From Lunularia cruciata (taxonomy: Eukaryota > Streptophyta > Marchantiopsida > Lunulariales > Lunulariaceae), in the NCBI GenBank assembly GCA_948567375.1, contig OX419757.1, forward strand, positions 54,560,001 through 54,624,000: a stretch of DNA of 64,000 bases, given 5' to 3'. The stretch's first letter is position 1. Each line of letters opens with the position of its first letter. The translations under genes and the position numbers were made by a program. Of this stretch, positions 45,833 to 58,049 are shown in pieces. The notes beneath the pieces were generated by a model. The model ran no database searches. It was not told the DNA's origin and worked only from the letters and a program-made list of their open reading frames with translations.

Positions 45833-47440
45833 GTGGGAGTGGAGACAAGAAGTAAGTGTGCAGGCCTAGGAAGTGAGAATTCTAGATTTGAGATTGAGTG
45901 CGATAGAGGGATGTGGAATGCACTCCACTCCAACAGAGGGATATGGAATGCACTCAACTCCAGGGAATTCCATCCGGTTGAATCGCTAAATTATGCACCT
46001 TCTCATGATATATCTAATATTGATTCGCATTCTACATTACTTGCTTCCACTCTTTTAGATTTAGATCCTCCACATTCTCAAGAGAAGTTAAGCGGTGCCT
46101 TGCATTCTACAATATTGAAATTTCAAGCTCTTCTTGCCATGGTTTTCTTCGGTCCATCATCTGACCTTTCTTTTGAGGGTGTCAAATCAAAAACATTGGG
46201 GGTGAAGACGATAGGTTTGGAATGATATCTTACCATTATAGTCAACTCTTGAATTATATAGAAGACCCGGACAATTTCAAACAAATGCACGGAAGGAATA
46301 GTATGAAACATGTACAGAAAGTACAACATTCAATTATATGGACACATATCAACATTCAATTATATGGACACATATCTGGTGAAGTTTGGGAGAGGTTTTC
46401 CAAAATCTATGATGGGGATAGATTGTTGAAGAAATGTGCTCAATACATAGCTTCTTATAAGTTTGTCTAGACATGGAAGGACAAATGCATAGGGGAAGGA
46501 CTCAAATCAAGTGAGGATAGAAAACAATTGATGATAAAGAAAATCATCAATGTACACACTATTCAAGAATGGATGTTATGTTTGGTTCAAGAGCTAACAT
46601 TTCTCCACCCACCCTTGTATCCTTAGGTGTTGAAAATGGAATTTTGGACGAGATAGTCATAGAAGAAGATTTGGGATCTTGCATTGCATTTGAACTTCCA
46701 TTTGAGGATTGTGCTGATAAAACACACACATATGGGTTTTGTGGTCTTGGCTCGGAGGGGTTTTCAATTCCTAGCACCCAAGAGTCATTTCCCTATGTAC
46801 AATTGTCTCACAATTTTGAGGAGTATCATATGTAGGGGCAAGAGTAGATCAAAGGGACAAGAGGATAAGAGTCAATCAAAATTGGATTTTGATTACTTTC
46901 CTTGTCCTCCACTTACCTTTGAAGATGAGGAACCACTTACAAGGGAAGCCGCTAGAGAGGGAGACCATGAGGGTGATAAGGAAGGAGATTGAGAGATAGG
47001 ATTTGTGAAATGAAGAAAGGTCTCTAGAGGCAAGATGACGTCCTCTTCAACAAAGATACCATCTGCCTCAACAAGCACAAAGACACCACCTTAAAAGATA
47101 CCTTCATCATTAATAGTCTCTACCTTTGCACACAATCTTTCTAATATGATCAAGTTAAGAAGTGAGTATGTCGAAGCCAAGGAGAGATGCAAATTGGCAA
47201 AAATAGAAGCGCAAAAGGTGACAAAGATGGAATAGGTGAAATAGAAAGAAAGAGCTTTATTTTTAGAGTTAGAGAAAAGGAGAATTAAAGAGAGGACTTT
47301 ATTCTCCAAGTTAGAGAAGAAAAGAATTAAAGAGAGAACTTCCGAATCCAAAGGGTTTCACTCTATGATTTTAGAATTAACAAAACTAGTAAGACACCAA
47401 AGAGATCAAAAGTATAATGAGTATCATGCCCAATCTAGAT
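45833..47440 (+). pseudogene. Unrecognised decayed coding region with coiled coil
   Basis: Several plus-strand segments look formerly coding: 45833-46225 (130 codons, with the tandem WNALHSNRGIWNALNS), 46222-46470, 46569-46835, and 47110-47400, which reads as a charged coiled coil (ERCKLAKIEAQKVTKME, LELEKRRIKERTLFSKLEKK). A 27-bp tandem duplication CATTCAATTATATGGACACATATC lies near 46327-46375. Stops divide the segments. The coiled coil recalls the X family downstream, but I found no clear sequence match. Possibly another non-autonomous element. Confidence 0.4.
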
Positions 47441-47739
47441 AATACACCTAATATAGATAGTCCTCTTGGAGACAAAGATGGTACATGTATTGACAATTCC
47501 AGTTAGCAAAAGTGTAATGCCCTAGCAAATGCACAAGGCTAGAATGCTTGGCCAAAACACATTCATGGTTGTTGTCACTATCTCTATTGAGTGAGTTTCT
47601 ATGTTTGTTTTGCATTTTCTATATGTTAGAAAGTACCTTGATTTACACACTTTGCTTTTAAGCATATTATGAGTTGGTTGTGTAATATATTTGGATTTGG
47701 TTTTGCTTTTGAGATAGCTATAAGTGGTCATCAAAGAGA

Positions 47740-48399
47740 AGCACTCAAAAAAGTTGGGTTTTGTGTGAATTTTGCTATTCGGAAAGTGGTTTCACTTTGC
47801 TTTTTCTTGGATTAATAACCTAGTGTATTAAACAAGGTTCAGTGCGGTTTTTGCAATAAAGCACATTGATTTGTTTGGTTTCACATGGGTTTCATAATAA
47901 AGTACATCAATTTATCCAATTTTGTGTGGGTTTCATGAGGAAATCACAATGAAGAAGAAATGGTCATCCAATCTTGGGTGGGTTTTGCATGGAAATTGCT
48001 ATAAAGCAATCAGTTTTGTTTAGTTTTGCACAGGTTTTGTGAGGAACTTGCAATAAAGAAGATAGAATTTTATGGTTTTGCTGTAAATTAGATAGAATTT
48101 ATGGGTTTTGTGTGGTTCTTGCTTGGGTTTTGGTTATCCATGTGGGGTGTCCAAGTGCAAGTTTAAAGCAAAAAGAAAAAATATGCTTGGACAAGTCATT
48201 AGGGACGTTGGATTTCATATCAAAAACTCATACATATTCATAGATTTGGAGAAGTCATAAGAAAGGGACAAAAGGTTTCACATTAAAAACTCATATAAAT
48301 AGGAACCATATTAACAACTCATATAAAAAAGAGACAAAACGAGATGCAAGCCAATATATAAATAGTGAAAAAATGAATATTTGGATTGGAGTAAAAACA
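47740..48399. repeat. Degenerate repeats rich in GGGTTTTGTG / GCAATAAAG
   Basis: Between about 47800 and 48130 the words TTTTGTGTGGGTTT(C/T), TTGCAATAAAG(C/A) and related forms recur five to six times at roughly 60-70 bp spacing. No coding frame. Function unknown. Confidence 0.6.
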
Positions 48400-49190
48400 A
48401 ATTTGAGATAGGAATCGACATATATGAAGGAGTGAGTTGTCATTTTAGATCTAGAGATTGAGAAGTAGAGATTTGAAGTGATAGCAAGATGATTTAGATT
48501 TGGAGATTTGTAGGAAGTAGTTGAGTGCTCACTTTATTTAAAGGAGGCATTTGCAATATATTGTTCAATATTCATAATTTCAAAAGATAGATAAAGCAAA
48601 GTGTTGAATCGTAGTGCTCGTCGTTTGAGCTTAGTTTTGAGTATCAAGTTTGTGTTTGTATTTGTGAGTGTTTGAAGAATTTTGAAGTGCAAGTTAGTGT
48701 GCTTGTTGGATGTTGGATTCCACAACGCTGTGTTTGATCTTGTGTGTTTGATCATATGTGAAGTGTAATCAAAGCAATGCCTTGATAGATCTGAGAGGAA
48801 GTGTTGGTATGTATTCTGTATTTGTGAGTGCAACGTGAGTTTGATGTGAAGCAATTTTGATCAAGGAAGTTGTGCTTTTAATGGAAGTGTGGAATGCAAT
48901 TTTAAGACAAGATTGTTTTATAGTGAAGTAGCCATCTTTGGGAAAATCTGAATCATCACAATCAAAGTTGGTTTGGAAAGATTAGACAGTCTTGTGATTA
49001 TGGAGTGTTAATTTGTGATGAGATTGTGATCAATGCTTGTTACTCTCTTTTGGGTGTGGTTTCTACCTAAGAGATTAAAGACACAACCAAGAAAAACTAC
49101 TGTATTTGACCATTTCAGACTTGTATCTCTATGAGAATAAACTTTTACTTATTGATTACCACAAAAGTGATACTTATTGCATTGTTACAC
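48400..49190 (+). repeat. X1 5' LTR
   Basis: About 790 bp, ending CATTGTTACA. Matches 56517-57300 in reverse and 63710-64000 in direct orientation: shared blocks include GATTTGTAGGAAG, ATAAAGCAAAGTGTTG, GATGTTGGATTC, GTGTAATCAAAGCAATGCC and CAAGGAAGTTGTGC. The 5' edge is approximate. Confidence 0.75.
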
Positions 49191-50150
49191 ATGCTCAAGT
49201 CTGTCTATATGAGTCTCCTCACTAATCATGTCAATCCTTGTTGTCTAGGTCTCCTCATGCATAAAAATTTCTCCCATGGATTGTCTCAATGTGTACTCTC
49301 AAAAAAGACCCTCACATCCTCATGAGCTCCCTCCAAGGATGTCCTTGCCTTGACCAAATCAACCAAAGACCTCTGCAAGTCAACTTGGGTTGTGGTACCC
49401 ACATTTTTTGTTTTGTTAAAGTTTTGAAGAAGTGTATTGGTAAAGCCAAAGGAGGGCTAAACAAGGAAGAAATGTGAAGAATCATGTGTTTGGCATAAAC
49501 CCAAAGTTGACCTCGGGTCAAGTCCAAAGGACTTGAGTTGGACAAGATAAAATATAAAGATGAGGACTTTGTATCAAGGAGTGCACACTAATTCAAAGAT
49601 CCTATAACAAACTTCTTCGGGTTCAGCCAATCAAGAAAGTATGCAGGAAGAAAATGACTACCTTAGGACCAAGAGGTTCTTGACAGTGACAAGAAACCAC
49701 TTCATAGAATCAATGAGTGACACGGAGCAGCGATTGAAGAATGACCGATCAATGAAGGACTATAAAATTGAGATTTCTACAAGGAAGCACTGCAATGTCC
49801 AGACGCTATCCTATTCCTATTTAGAGTTGACCAAAAGGAATGCAAATTTTGATTGCACAAGAAGAGTGGGTTAGAATCTTGGTACAATCTTTCACAAGAA
49901 GAGAGTGAGGAAACACACAACGGCACCAAAAGTGAGTAAGCAAAGTGTGGTGAGGGGTTTGCAATGTGTAGATTGGATGTAGTGGTGCGGATTGAGGTCT
50001 TATTGAGACTTCACATCACTTTTTTGACCTGGAATTGGAATTTTAGCTTTCCAGGTTTCATGGTAAAGATTACCGCAAGTGATTGCAAGGATGGGCCAAA
50101 GTACAAAGGGAAGAGAGGAAATCCAGCTCAATGAACTGAGTCAGATTGGA
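49191..50150 (+). other. X1 leader and gag 5' part
   Basis: Matches the reverse of X3 (60325-59530) and X2 (52300-53860, excluding its LTR insertion): for example the GTGGTACCCACATTTTTTG block at 49393 and CTTGACAGTGACAAGAAACC at 49679. Short open frames only. Confidence 0.6.
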
Positions 50151-52300
50151 GATTAGTCTTGGGTAGAGAAGCAAGAGAAGTAGGGAGTAGCACTTTCTAC
50201 CAGAAGTGTGATGCATCAAAAGAAAGTACCGAGGTTAGGAATTCTTTTAGTCGACCGTGCCCAAAGAATGGGTATAAGTTGGATAATTATAGAGACCCAC
50301 TATGGAGAGGGATTTTGAGTGCAATGATAGTGATGTTCAAGCCAGAGCAAACCATTTATGTCACGATGCAACATGCAGTCTTCTTTCATCAGATGTTTGT
50401 AGGAGAAGTAGTGGATTGGGCCAAGTGTTTGCACTAGCGGGTGGTGCAAATGATTATGAGGTGGAGAATGGATATCCAACCATAATACTTTGTACCCTTT
50501 GCAGCTCACTTCTACTGTGGGCTGAATTTGCTGACTTTGGAAGAGAGAAGTAGAATGCGGTCTCATTTCCATCCAGATTTGTGCAAAGAGGAGGATGTGG
50601 ATGATGATATTACATGGAGTGGGTTTGAGAAGGGGATGAGTATTACAAGAAGAGTGGAAAGGAGGAGATAGTAGCAATTGACATCCCCAGCCAAGAAAAA
50701 GAGATAGACCCAAAGGATGCATTGCATCAGTACAGCCACAAAAGATGCAAAGACCTAATCCGAAGTTAGTGTTGGTGAAAGTAAAGGAATTGAAGACGAA
50801 GGAGGAGGAGTCAGAAGGAAAAACCGAGTCGAAGGAAGAAGCATCAAGAAGAGAAGAAGAGTTCACACTATGAAGTGAGGAATCAAGCAGTGGGAGTGAA
50901 GGAGAGGCCGAGGTCCAACAAACAAGAAGAAGAGTCAAGGAAGCAGAGAAGATAAGTCCGGAGGTGTCCATCGTTGAGCAATGACATGAGAAGGAAGAAG
51001 AAGGTGTCTTGGTATGTCCAAGAGGTGCCATGGGGAAGAGAAGTGCTCAAGTAGCTGACATTGGACCAAGTTAGATTACCACCAAGGAAGAGGAGAGCTT
51101 GGATGAAGAAATGTTGAAGATATGAAGATCACATCTTTGGGGTAAGGCACCAATGGAGGAGTTACTTGACAAGGGCAAAGAGGGCAGAGCCAACAACATG
51201 TAGTATGATGGAGTGGAGTATTTTTGAAGGTTTTTTGCCCCTTGTTTGGTGTTTTTGCAGCAGAAGAAAGCAGAGATGGTGAGTGCTAATTTGGATGTGA
51301 AGGATGAATTAACAGTCATGACAAAGTGGAGTGCGGAGACCTTGTTATTGAGAAGTAAGCTAACATGAGTAGAAATGGAAGCTAAAGAACTTTGGGTGGA
51401 GGAAATTCTTTGGGGTAAGCACTCAGAAGTGATGAGGGAGAATTGATGAAGTGTAAGGAGGAAGTAAAGGAGAAGACGGCATTGGTCAAAGTGTTAAAGA
51501 GTGAAATTGTTGATGCACAAGTGGAGTTGATACATTCAAAGGCAAATGTAGTAGTGATGGAGTAAGAGCTGGAGAGTCTAAGGAAGAAAGCGGCCAATAA
51601 AAATCAAGCTTGGGAGCAAGAGTTAATGGAGCATAATCAGGAGGAAGACCAATTGCAAGGATTGTTGAGAGTAACAGAAGATCAACTTGTGTTGAATTAG
51701 TAAGAGAAGGAGGCAATGAAGGCTAAATTCAAGGATGAGTTGCATATGTATTGCAATGAGTTGGAAGAGGAGAGAAAGAAAGAGAAGGTAGAGCTGGTGG
51801 TGGAATCATATGTAGTAGGAGCAATGGTAAACAAGATGAAAGTGCTACTTAGCATTGAAGTTGACGGGAAATTTGAGGAAGCAAGACTACACAAGTTGAA
51901 GTTGTTAGTGCAAGAGATGAGGAAGAGGAAGGCAAAGGACACAAAGTTGAAAAATCTGTTGATTTGTCTGTGAGATCGTGTAGATAGGAAGATGTAAGAG
52001 GTAGGAGAAAATGTTTGTCTCAAATTAGATCTTGTTAGAATAGACTTTGTAGTGAGGTAAACTTAGCAAGGATGTCTAAAGTAGTAAAAGTAGGAATACA
52101 AGTGTCTTTGAATCAATTACCTGAGACATTAGAGAAGAGTGGGTCTGGAGATAAAGAGTTAGATAAGTTACCCACCAATGCAATTGTAGTTCATAGTGAA
52201 GAAATAGAAGAAGTAGAAGAGTTAGGAGTAGAATTAAGTAGATCCAAAGAAGGAGAAATACTTGAAGGAACATCAGGTTTGGAAGCGGAAGTCAAGGTTG
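50151..52300 (+). pseudogene. X1 gag-like/coiled-coil protein (broken)
   Basis: Blocks in order: NGYKLDNYRDPLWRGILSAM, HAVFFHQMFVGEVVDWAKCLH, PFAAHFYCGLNLLTLEERS (about 50265-50560); a Lys/Glu-rich segment (50690-51000); a long coiled coil (51070-51970, for example DELHMYCNELEEERKKEK and EARLHKLKLLVQEMRKRKAK); and a tail with LSRSKEGEILEGTSGLEAEV (to 52300). The same order occurs in X3 on the other strand. The first block is the conserved core; I do not recognise it as any named domain. By position after a 5' LTR it may be a capsid-type protein. Confidence 0.6.
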
Positions 52301-54420
52301 ACTATGGAACTCACATTTTTTGTTTCATTTTGATGAGTTTTGAAGAATAAGTGTATTGAGGAAGCCAAATTACAAAGGAAAGAATGGACTTATGTGTCTT
52401 TAGAGTAAACCTAAAGAAGTTGACCTTGGGTCAGGAATAGAAAGTACTCGGATGGGGTTACAAAGAGACAAATCCAAAGAAGGGCGTCTTTGGAATGGGA
52501 AGCAAAGGCCGATACAAAGATGATGTAACAACCTCTCTATGTGTCAGGCCAGTCAAGAATGTACACTTCAAGAAATGGTGGAGGTTAGAGCAAAATACCT
52601 TGACAATAACAAGAAAGTAACACGCAGCAGAAGTGGGAGTCAATTTTGAAATTGACTGAAGAATGATTGCACTTTGGGGTATTATAAAATTGCAACTGAG
52701 TAGGGGAAATCAAACATGTCAAGTAGATACCCTATTCCTTTGAGAAGTGATCATGCAGTAATGCTCATCAAGAAGCCGATTGAGAGTGAAATTTTCCAAA
52801 GTCCATAATGGATTAGAATGTTGCGTCCAAGAGAGAGGATAATCTTCTAGTGCCAAAGAACTAGTGAGTAGATCATGGCAAAGAAGACTAAGAACACACT
52901 CACAATGAGGAGTTTCACAATTTGGTGATTAGATGTCATAGATAGGATCAAAGTCTTGAATAGACTTTGGATTACATTCTGTAATACTCCGAGCACAAGA
53001 GAAGAGAGAAAACACAGATTGCACACTCAAACAATCGATGCCCCAAGGGAGCACCTTCTCTTTACTATATAGCCAAAGAGGATCTCCTCCAAGGAAGCTC
53101 CACCATAGGATTAGGGACACAGATAGGTGACATGTTAGCAAGCTCCACCCTTGGATTACTTACTTGGATGGGTGACATGTCTGGTCTAGGTCCTATCTGG
53201 TTGGTCAAATAAGCTTTGACCGGAGGGAATCTTTTAGGGAATCTTCCTGTAGGAATCTCAAAATCACGTGAGTAAGGTACCGTTGGAAAGCTCTCAACGA
53301 GACAAAGCAGGGGGAGGGAAGGCCAGCCCTTCCTCTGTTGGGGGGGGGGGAATCTGCACATTTTTTAGGCCTAATTCATCCGTTTAGGCCTCCAAAATTG
53401 CCTTCAAAGATTAAAGGCATATTTCGGTTCCTACTCTATTAGTAGAAGTCCTCTTTTGGTTATACCTCTTTCTGATCTGTTTAGTCCATCATGTGTAACA
53501 TCCTTCCAGATCTTACCAAACCAATTCTCACCTTTAAATCATATGTCTAGCTATTGGTTCTAAGGTTCTCAAGTTTATTTCGGTTTCTGCCCTATTAGTA
53601 GAAGTACTCTTTTGGTGATACTTCTATCTTATCTATTTTGACCATCATGTATAACATCATTCTAGATGTTACCAAACCAAATTTCACATCTAGATCATAT
53701 GGCTAGCTCTTGGTATTACACATTCATGGCATGGAACTTGAATGTCAATTTTCTAGGCGTCATGGTAGAGATAACTACTAGTAATTATGAGGAAGGCCCA
53801 AAGTTATGGGGAAGTGAGTAAATCCGCCTCGATAGACTGAGTCAGATTGGAGGTTAGTATCAAGGAAGGAAGCAAGAGAGACAACTGGGTCACCTTCTAT
53901 AGGAAGTGTGACGCTGCAGAGGAGACTACAGAAATCAGAAATTTATTCTTCACTCCATAAACCAACAATGGCTACTAAGTGGAGTCCTATTAGGACCTAG
54001 TTAAGCAGAGCATTGTGGAGGCGCTCATGGCCATGTTCAAGCTTGAGAAATTGATGCATATGAGCATGCAATAGGTGGTCTTCTTCTACCAAATGTTTGC
54101 AGGAGTGAATGTGAACTAAGAAAAGTGTTTCCATAAAAGAACAAGGGAGATGATCGTCAATTGGAGAACCAATTTGCCACCACACTACTTTGCATTTTTT
54201 GTAGCGCACTTCTACTTTGGATCAAATCTGCTAACCATGGAGGAGAGGCAGCATATGGTTTTGCATTTCCATCCTAGTCTTTGATGAGAAGCGGATGAAG
54301 AGAAGCAACAATACATTTTACAATTGCAAGCCAATGACAACCATTTCATCAAAACAAGATAGAGGGAGATGGTGGAAGGACAAATTTCAAAGATGAAGAA
54401 GTAGACTAAGCCCAAAGAGG
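52300..54420 (+). mobile_element. X2: second X copy, 3' truncated, interrupted by E1-type solo LTR
   Basis: Starts with the X leader (ACTCACATTTTTTGTTTC at 52310) fused to the tail of X1. It continues through the leader (ACCTTGGGTCAGG, CCAGTCAAGAA) to the gag-like block at 53860-54420: TFYRKCDAAEETTEIRN, EALMAMFKLEK, VVFFYQMFAG, LPPHYFAFFVAHFYFGSNLLTMEERQ. The E1-type solo LTR lies at 52980-53720. It ends within the charged part near 54420. Many stops. Confidence 0.65.
52980..53720 (-). mobile_element. Solo LTR of E1 family, target duplication CATTC
   Basis: 741 bp, TGTAATACTCC to TTGGTATTACA in plus view, the full reverse of the E1 LTR including the duplicated ~155-bp units, the C-run (as G-run 53340-53350) and TATA box. 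Flanked by CATTC at 52975-52979 and 53721-53725. Loss of the body by LTR recombination is the usual origin. Confidence 0.95.
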
Positions 54421-55579
54421 TAGCATGTATACATAGCTTTATAAAGGTACAAGATACATTAATCCATGAAACTCAAGAAAGCATTCAAGTGATTCCAAGG
54501 CAATACTCCATACATAATATCATTTATTCATACTATACATGGTACATAAAGGAAGATAAAATAGTGTGTTATTAAGAAATATGCCTACTAATTGACTCTC
54601 ACTCACCTTCCTTGTCTTGACTCTCATCTTTTGCTCTCTCTTTATGAAGATATGTCCCTTCTTGGACTATGGTATCATAGTAGGCCTCTTCCTTATCTAA
54701 GAATCCACTCTCCATGAACACATGAGTAAGAAACTAACCCACAAATGTTACCTTGTATCTTTGTCCATCCGATTGACAAATTTGTTTTTGCCATATTTGC
54801 ACTAACTACCTAGAGCATGAGTTCCACCCAATTATAATCCTCTCTTGCTTATTGCAAGTGTACCTTAGACCTCTCTACCTTCCACTTCACCATAAGTGCA
54901 AGATATCCATGCACCACCTTTGGCCAACGTGTAAGGACAAGTAGAGCAACAATCATATGAAAAATAGCTCCCATGCAAGGTAAATGCAATGTTGTGCCAA
55001 GTACCGTCTCATTGTGTGATCATGTGTAGGAATCCAATACTACACAAGAGTAAGGGACATATCTCCTCCTTCCAATCCCAAGTGGCAAGTTTTTAAACGC
55101 AAAAATGCAAAGCAGCTCGAATCATCTCAAGAATCAAAGTGAATATCCTACAATTCACTATATTGGTATGTGTAATGGAATCCAATGTCCTATGAACCAG
55201 CCTCTCTTACTCAAGATGAACCTTAGATGGCTATTATGGTAGCACACCATGGACTAAGAAGGCAAGGAACCCTAACTCCGTCATACTCCTCGAAGGCTAA
55301 CACTCCAAGACTCAAACCATTGCTCACTAGAGAACTCAATAAGAGAGAGATAGTTGCAAATAAAAGTATGATGAGTACCTCCTCACCCCTAGTTTATATA
55401 CTTGTGAAATATTTATGCACCAAAGTTACTAATTATTGGAGTAACTCAAGTTACTAGACTAAAAGTCAAATAAAGTCAAAGTCTAAAGGAATATCTATAC
55501 TCCTAAGAATATCTTCCTAAGCATATGGTCTTATCTTGACCCAACTACTAAGTCAAGGATTCTTTCACATGGGCTATGT
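54421..55579. other. Region between X2 and PHD-element fragment, no gene recognised
   Basis: No motif and only short open frames (for example 55227-55457). The text has the look of a decayed LTR element, but I found no second copy in the window. Confidence 0.4.
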
Positions 55580-56433
55580 TGTGCATATATACATCACTAT
55601 ACAACATACATTGTTGTCAACATCACACACTATAGAAGCACAACTCACACATAAGTCATACATGGACTCTAAAGTGCCACAATTGGTTTGTCTACACAAC
55701 TTGAATCACACCTAATCAGATCAGTACTTGATTTGTCATTCAATAATTTGCCAACAACTGCACATTAATTTTAGTCAAGCCACACCCACCCTAGCTAAGA
55801 GACTCTAGGTGATGCTTGACGGCTTTTTGTCCACTCTAGCCAAGAACTCAAAGGCTCATCAATGGAGAAGTGAGCTCTATAAAGTTACACTCCTTGGGTA
55901 TACTCCTAATTTTGACCAAGGTCACACACCAATATTCCCACTCACGGCACACCAAACGGCATGAATGGTTCAAGTGATAGTGGGTCCTACCATGTAATCA
56001 ATACCCAAAACATGAAATTTGATTGTCACAAAGTAGTCTATGAGTAATTTTCAAAATAACTCTAACTACTATCATTGCTACTCTAGTGCCCAAGCAATCT
56101 TGATACAATGCTACAAATGGTGTGACAGCTGTTGTGCGTGTATACATTGCTACACAACATACATCACTATTAACATCATACACTATAGAAGTACAACTCA
56201 CACATAAGTCATACATGGACTCTAAAGTGCCACAATTGCCCCCCTAGCTAGCGGTTAGGTCCTTCTAACTCTAGATAGCCATCTAATCCAAATATATGGT
56301 ATACTCTATGGTCGGCAAAAGATAAGGAGGCTAGGTACTATCAAGCCCCATTGTTAGTCATTTGTCTACAATCCATACCATATAAAGGATGAAGTAGCTA
56401 TTGGTCAAGTACATCTAGGACATAACCATTGTC
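55580..56433 (-). mobile_element. 3' end fragment of PHD-finger gypsy element (second copy)
   Basis: Contains the LTR-like repeat (55580-56127), subrepeat A' (56131-56235), the 3' untranslated part matching 2505-2630, and the last codons of the PHD finger: the minus strand at 56432-56400 reads QGQWLCPRCT then stop. The rest of the element is absent, cut at about 56434. It shares the A-body-A' layout with the first copy. Confidence 0.8.
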
Positions 56434-56516
56434 CTTGAGGCCAGACTCCCTTCTTGAGGTCTCTCCTCCTCAAGTATTATAGAATTTAAATTTTTATCCC
56501 CTTTTGATTGGATCGT

Positions 56517-57300
56517 TGTGACAACCTGGCAAATATCACTTTTGCGGTAATCAGGTAAGTAAAGTTTGTTCCCGTAGAGATACAATTCAGAATTAGTCAA
56601 ATACAAAGTCAAACAGTAACATGTAGTTTTTCTTGAGTTCTTCTTTAATCTCTTAGGTAGAAACTGCACCCAAAAGAGAGTAACAAGCACTGATTTGTAG
56701 TCTTGTCACAAATTAACACTCTTTAATCACAACTCCATCAAATCTTTCCAAACAATCTTGATTGTGATGATTCAGGCTCTCCCAAAAATGGCACTTCACT
56801 GCAAAACAACTTTGCCTTAGAATTGTGTTCTACCCTTCCACTAAAGGCACAACTTCCTCGATCAAAATTGCTTCACATCAACAATGCGTTGCACTCACAA
56901 ATGCAAAATACTACCAACACTACAATTCCTCTCAGATCTGTCAAGGCATTGCTTTGATTGCACTTCACTTAGGATCAAACACACAGAATGAAGATCAAGG
57001 CTGCGGAATCCAACATCTAACAAGCACACTGACTTGCACTTCAAAATTCTCCCAACACTCACAAACACAAACACAACATTGATACTTGGAATCAAGCTCA
57101 AACAACGAGCACTGCTTCACAACACTTTGCTTTATCTATTCTCAAAAATTATGAGCATTGAACAACAACTTCCTGCAAATGCCACTCTTAAATAGTGAAG
57201 CAAACAACAGTTCTAACAACTGTACCGTTTCCTAACAACTCTTCCTACCTGCAGATCTGAAGTGACAATGCACCTCTTCATATCTACCTCTTCAAATCTC
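56517..57300 (-). repeat. X3 3' LTR
   Basis: About 785 bp, TGTGACAAC in plus view at its outer end. Matches the X1 LTR in reverse. The inner edge is about 10-15 bp beyond the stop of the internal frame and is approximate. Confidence 0.75.
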
Positions 57301-57310
57301 AAATCTATTA

Positions 57311-57826
57311 CTAATCTGATCCGATGTCTACTTCTTCCTCGGCTTTCAATCCCGAAGTAACTTCACTCATTACTACTCTATCCTTGGGTTTCACAACTCC
57401 TACTTCCTCTACCAATTCTAACACTTCTTCACTTTGATCTACAATTACACTAGTGGGTAATCTATCTAACTCCTTATCTACCGACCCACTCTTCTCTAAT
57501 GTCTCCAATGGTAACTCTAGAGACATATGCACTCTTATGTTATCTACTTTGGGTTTTGCTCTTACATCCTTCTGAAGTTTATCTATCTCTAATTTCACTA
57601 TGTCTAATTTAATTGTGATATTGTCTTCTACTTCCAATATCTTTCTATCTACACGAGTTTTGAGACTAATGAGTAAGGCATTCAAATCCTTATCCTTTGC
57701 ATTTCTCCTCCTCGTCTCCGGCACTAACAACTTCAACTTGTGCAATTTCATTTCTTCAATGCGCACATAGGCCTCTGTACTCAACATTGCATTCATCTTG
57801 ATCACAATCTCCTTCAATGGCTCCAA
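57311..57826 (-). pseudogene. X3 C-terminal coiled-coil and tail segment
   Basis: A 171-codon open frame: IEEMKLHKLKLLVPETRRR, LNALLISLKTRVDRKILEVE, KLDIVKLEIDKLQKDVRAKP, LPLETLEKSGSVDKELDRLP and an acidic end (EEEVDIGSD). Aligns with 51830-52300 of X1 and 63190-63620 of X4. Heptad-like leucine spacing suggests a coiled coil. No enzyme motif. It lies directly before the LTR, where other elements have integrase. Confidence 0.65.
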
Positions 57827-58049
57827 TCTTATTTTTCTCTCCCGTTCTCAATCTGCAAGCCAATCTTCTCTGTACATTGCCAATTCCGCTTCAAACTCAA
57901 CTTTCACAGTTTCCTTCTCCTTCTCCTTCTGCACAATCTTCTCCTCCTGATTGTGAAGTAATTCTCTCAACATTTCTTCCTCTATATATCTCATTATCAA
58001 TGCTCTTTGCTAGAGCTTCTTCTTCTCTTCTACACTCTCCATCACTCTA

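Larger units (their letters stand above)
48400..52300 (+). mobile_element. X1: LTR element of unrecognised family (5' LTR plus internal region)
   Basis: LTR at about 48400-49190, then an internal region whose blocks recur in X2, X3 and X4: leader with CCCACATTTTTTGTTTTGTT, gag-like block, charged linker, coiled coil and tail. It ends at about 52295 without a 3' LTR and passes directly into the leader of X2. No RT, RNase H, integrase or protease motif was found, so the element is non-autonomous in its present form. Stops and frameshifts are numerous. Confidence 0.7.

Noticed and set aside
50300-51031. 243-codon minus-strand open frame, Ser-rich
   Set aside because: It is the antisense of the X1 gag-like core and charged linker, which are confirmed by the X2 and X3 copies on the corresponding strand. 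Purine-rich coding DNA commonly leaves the opposite strand open.
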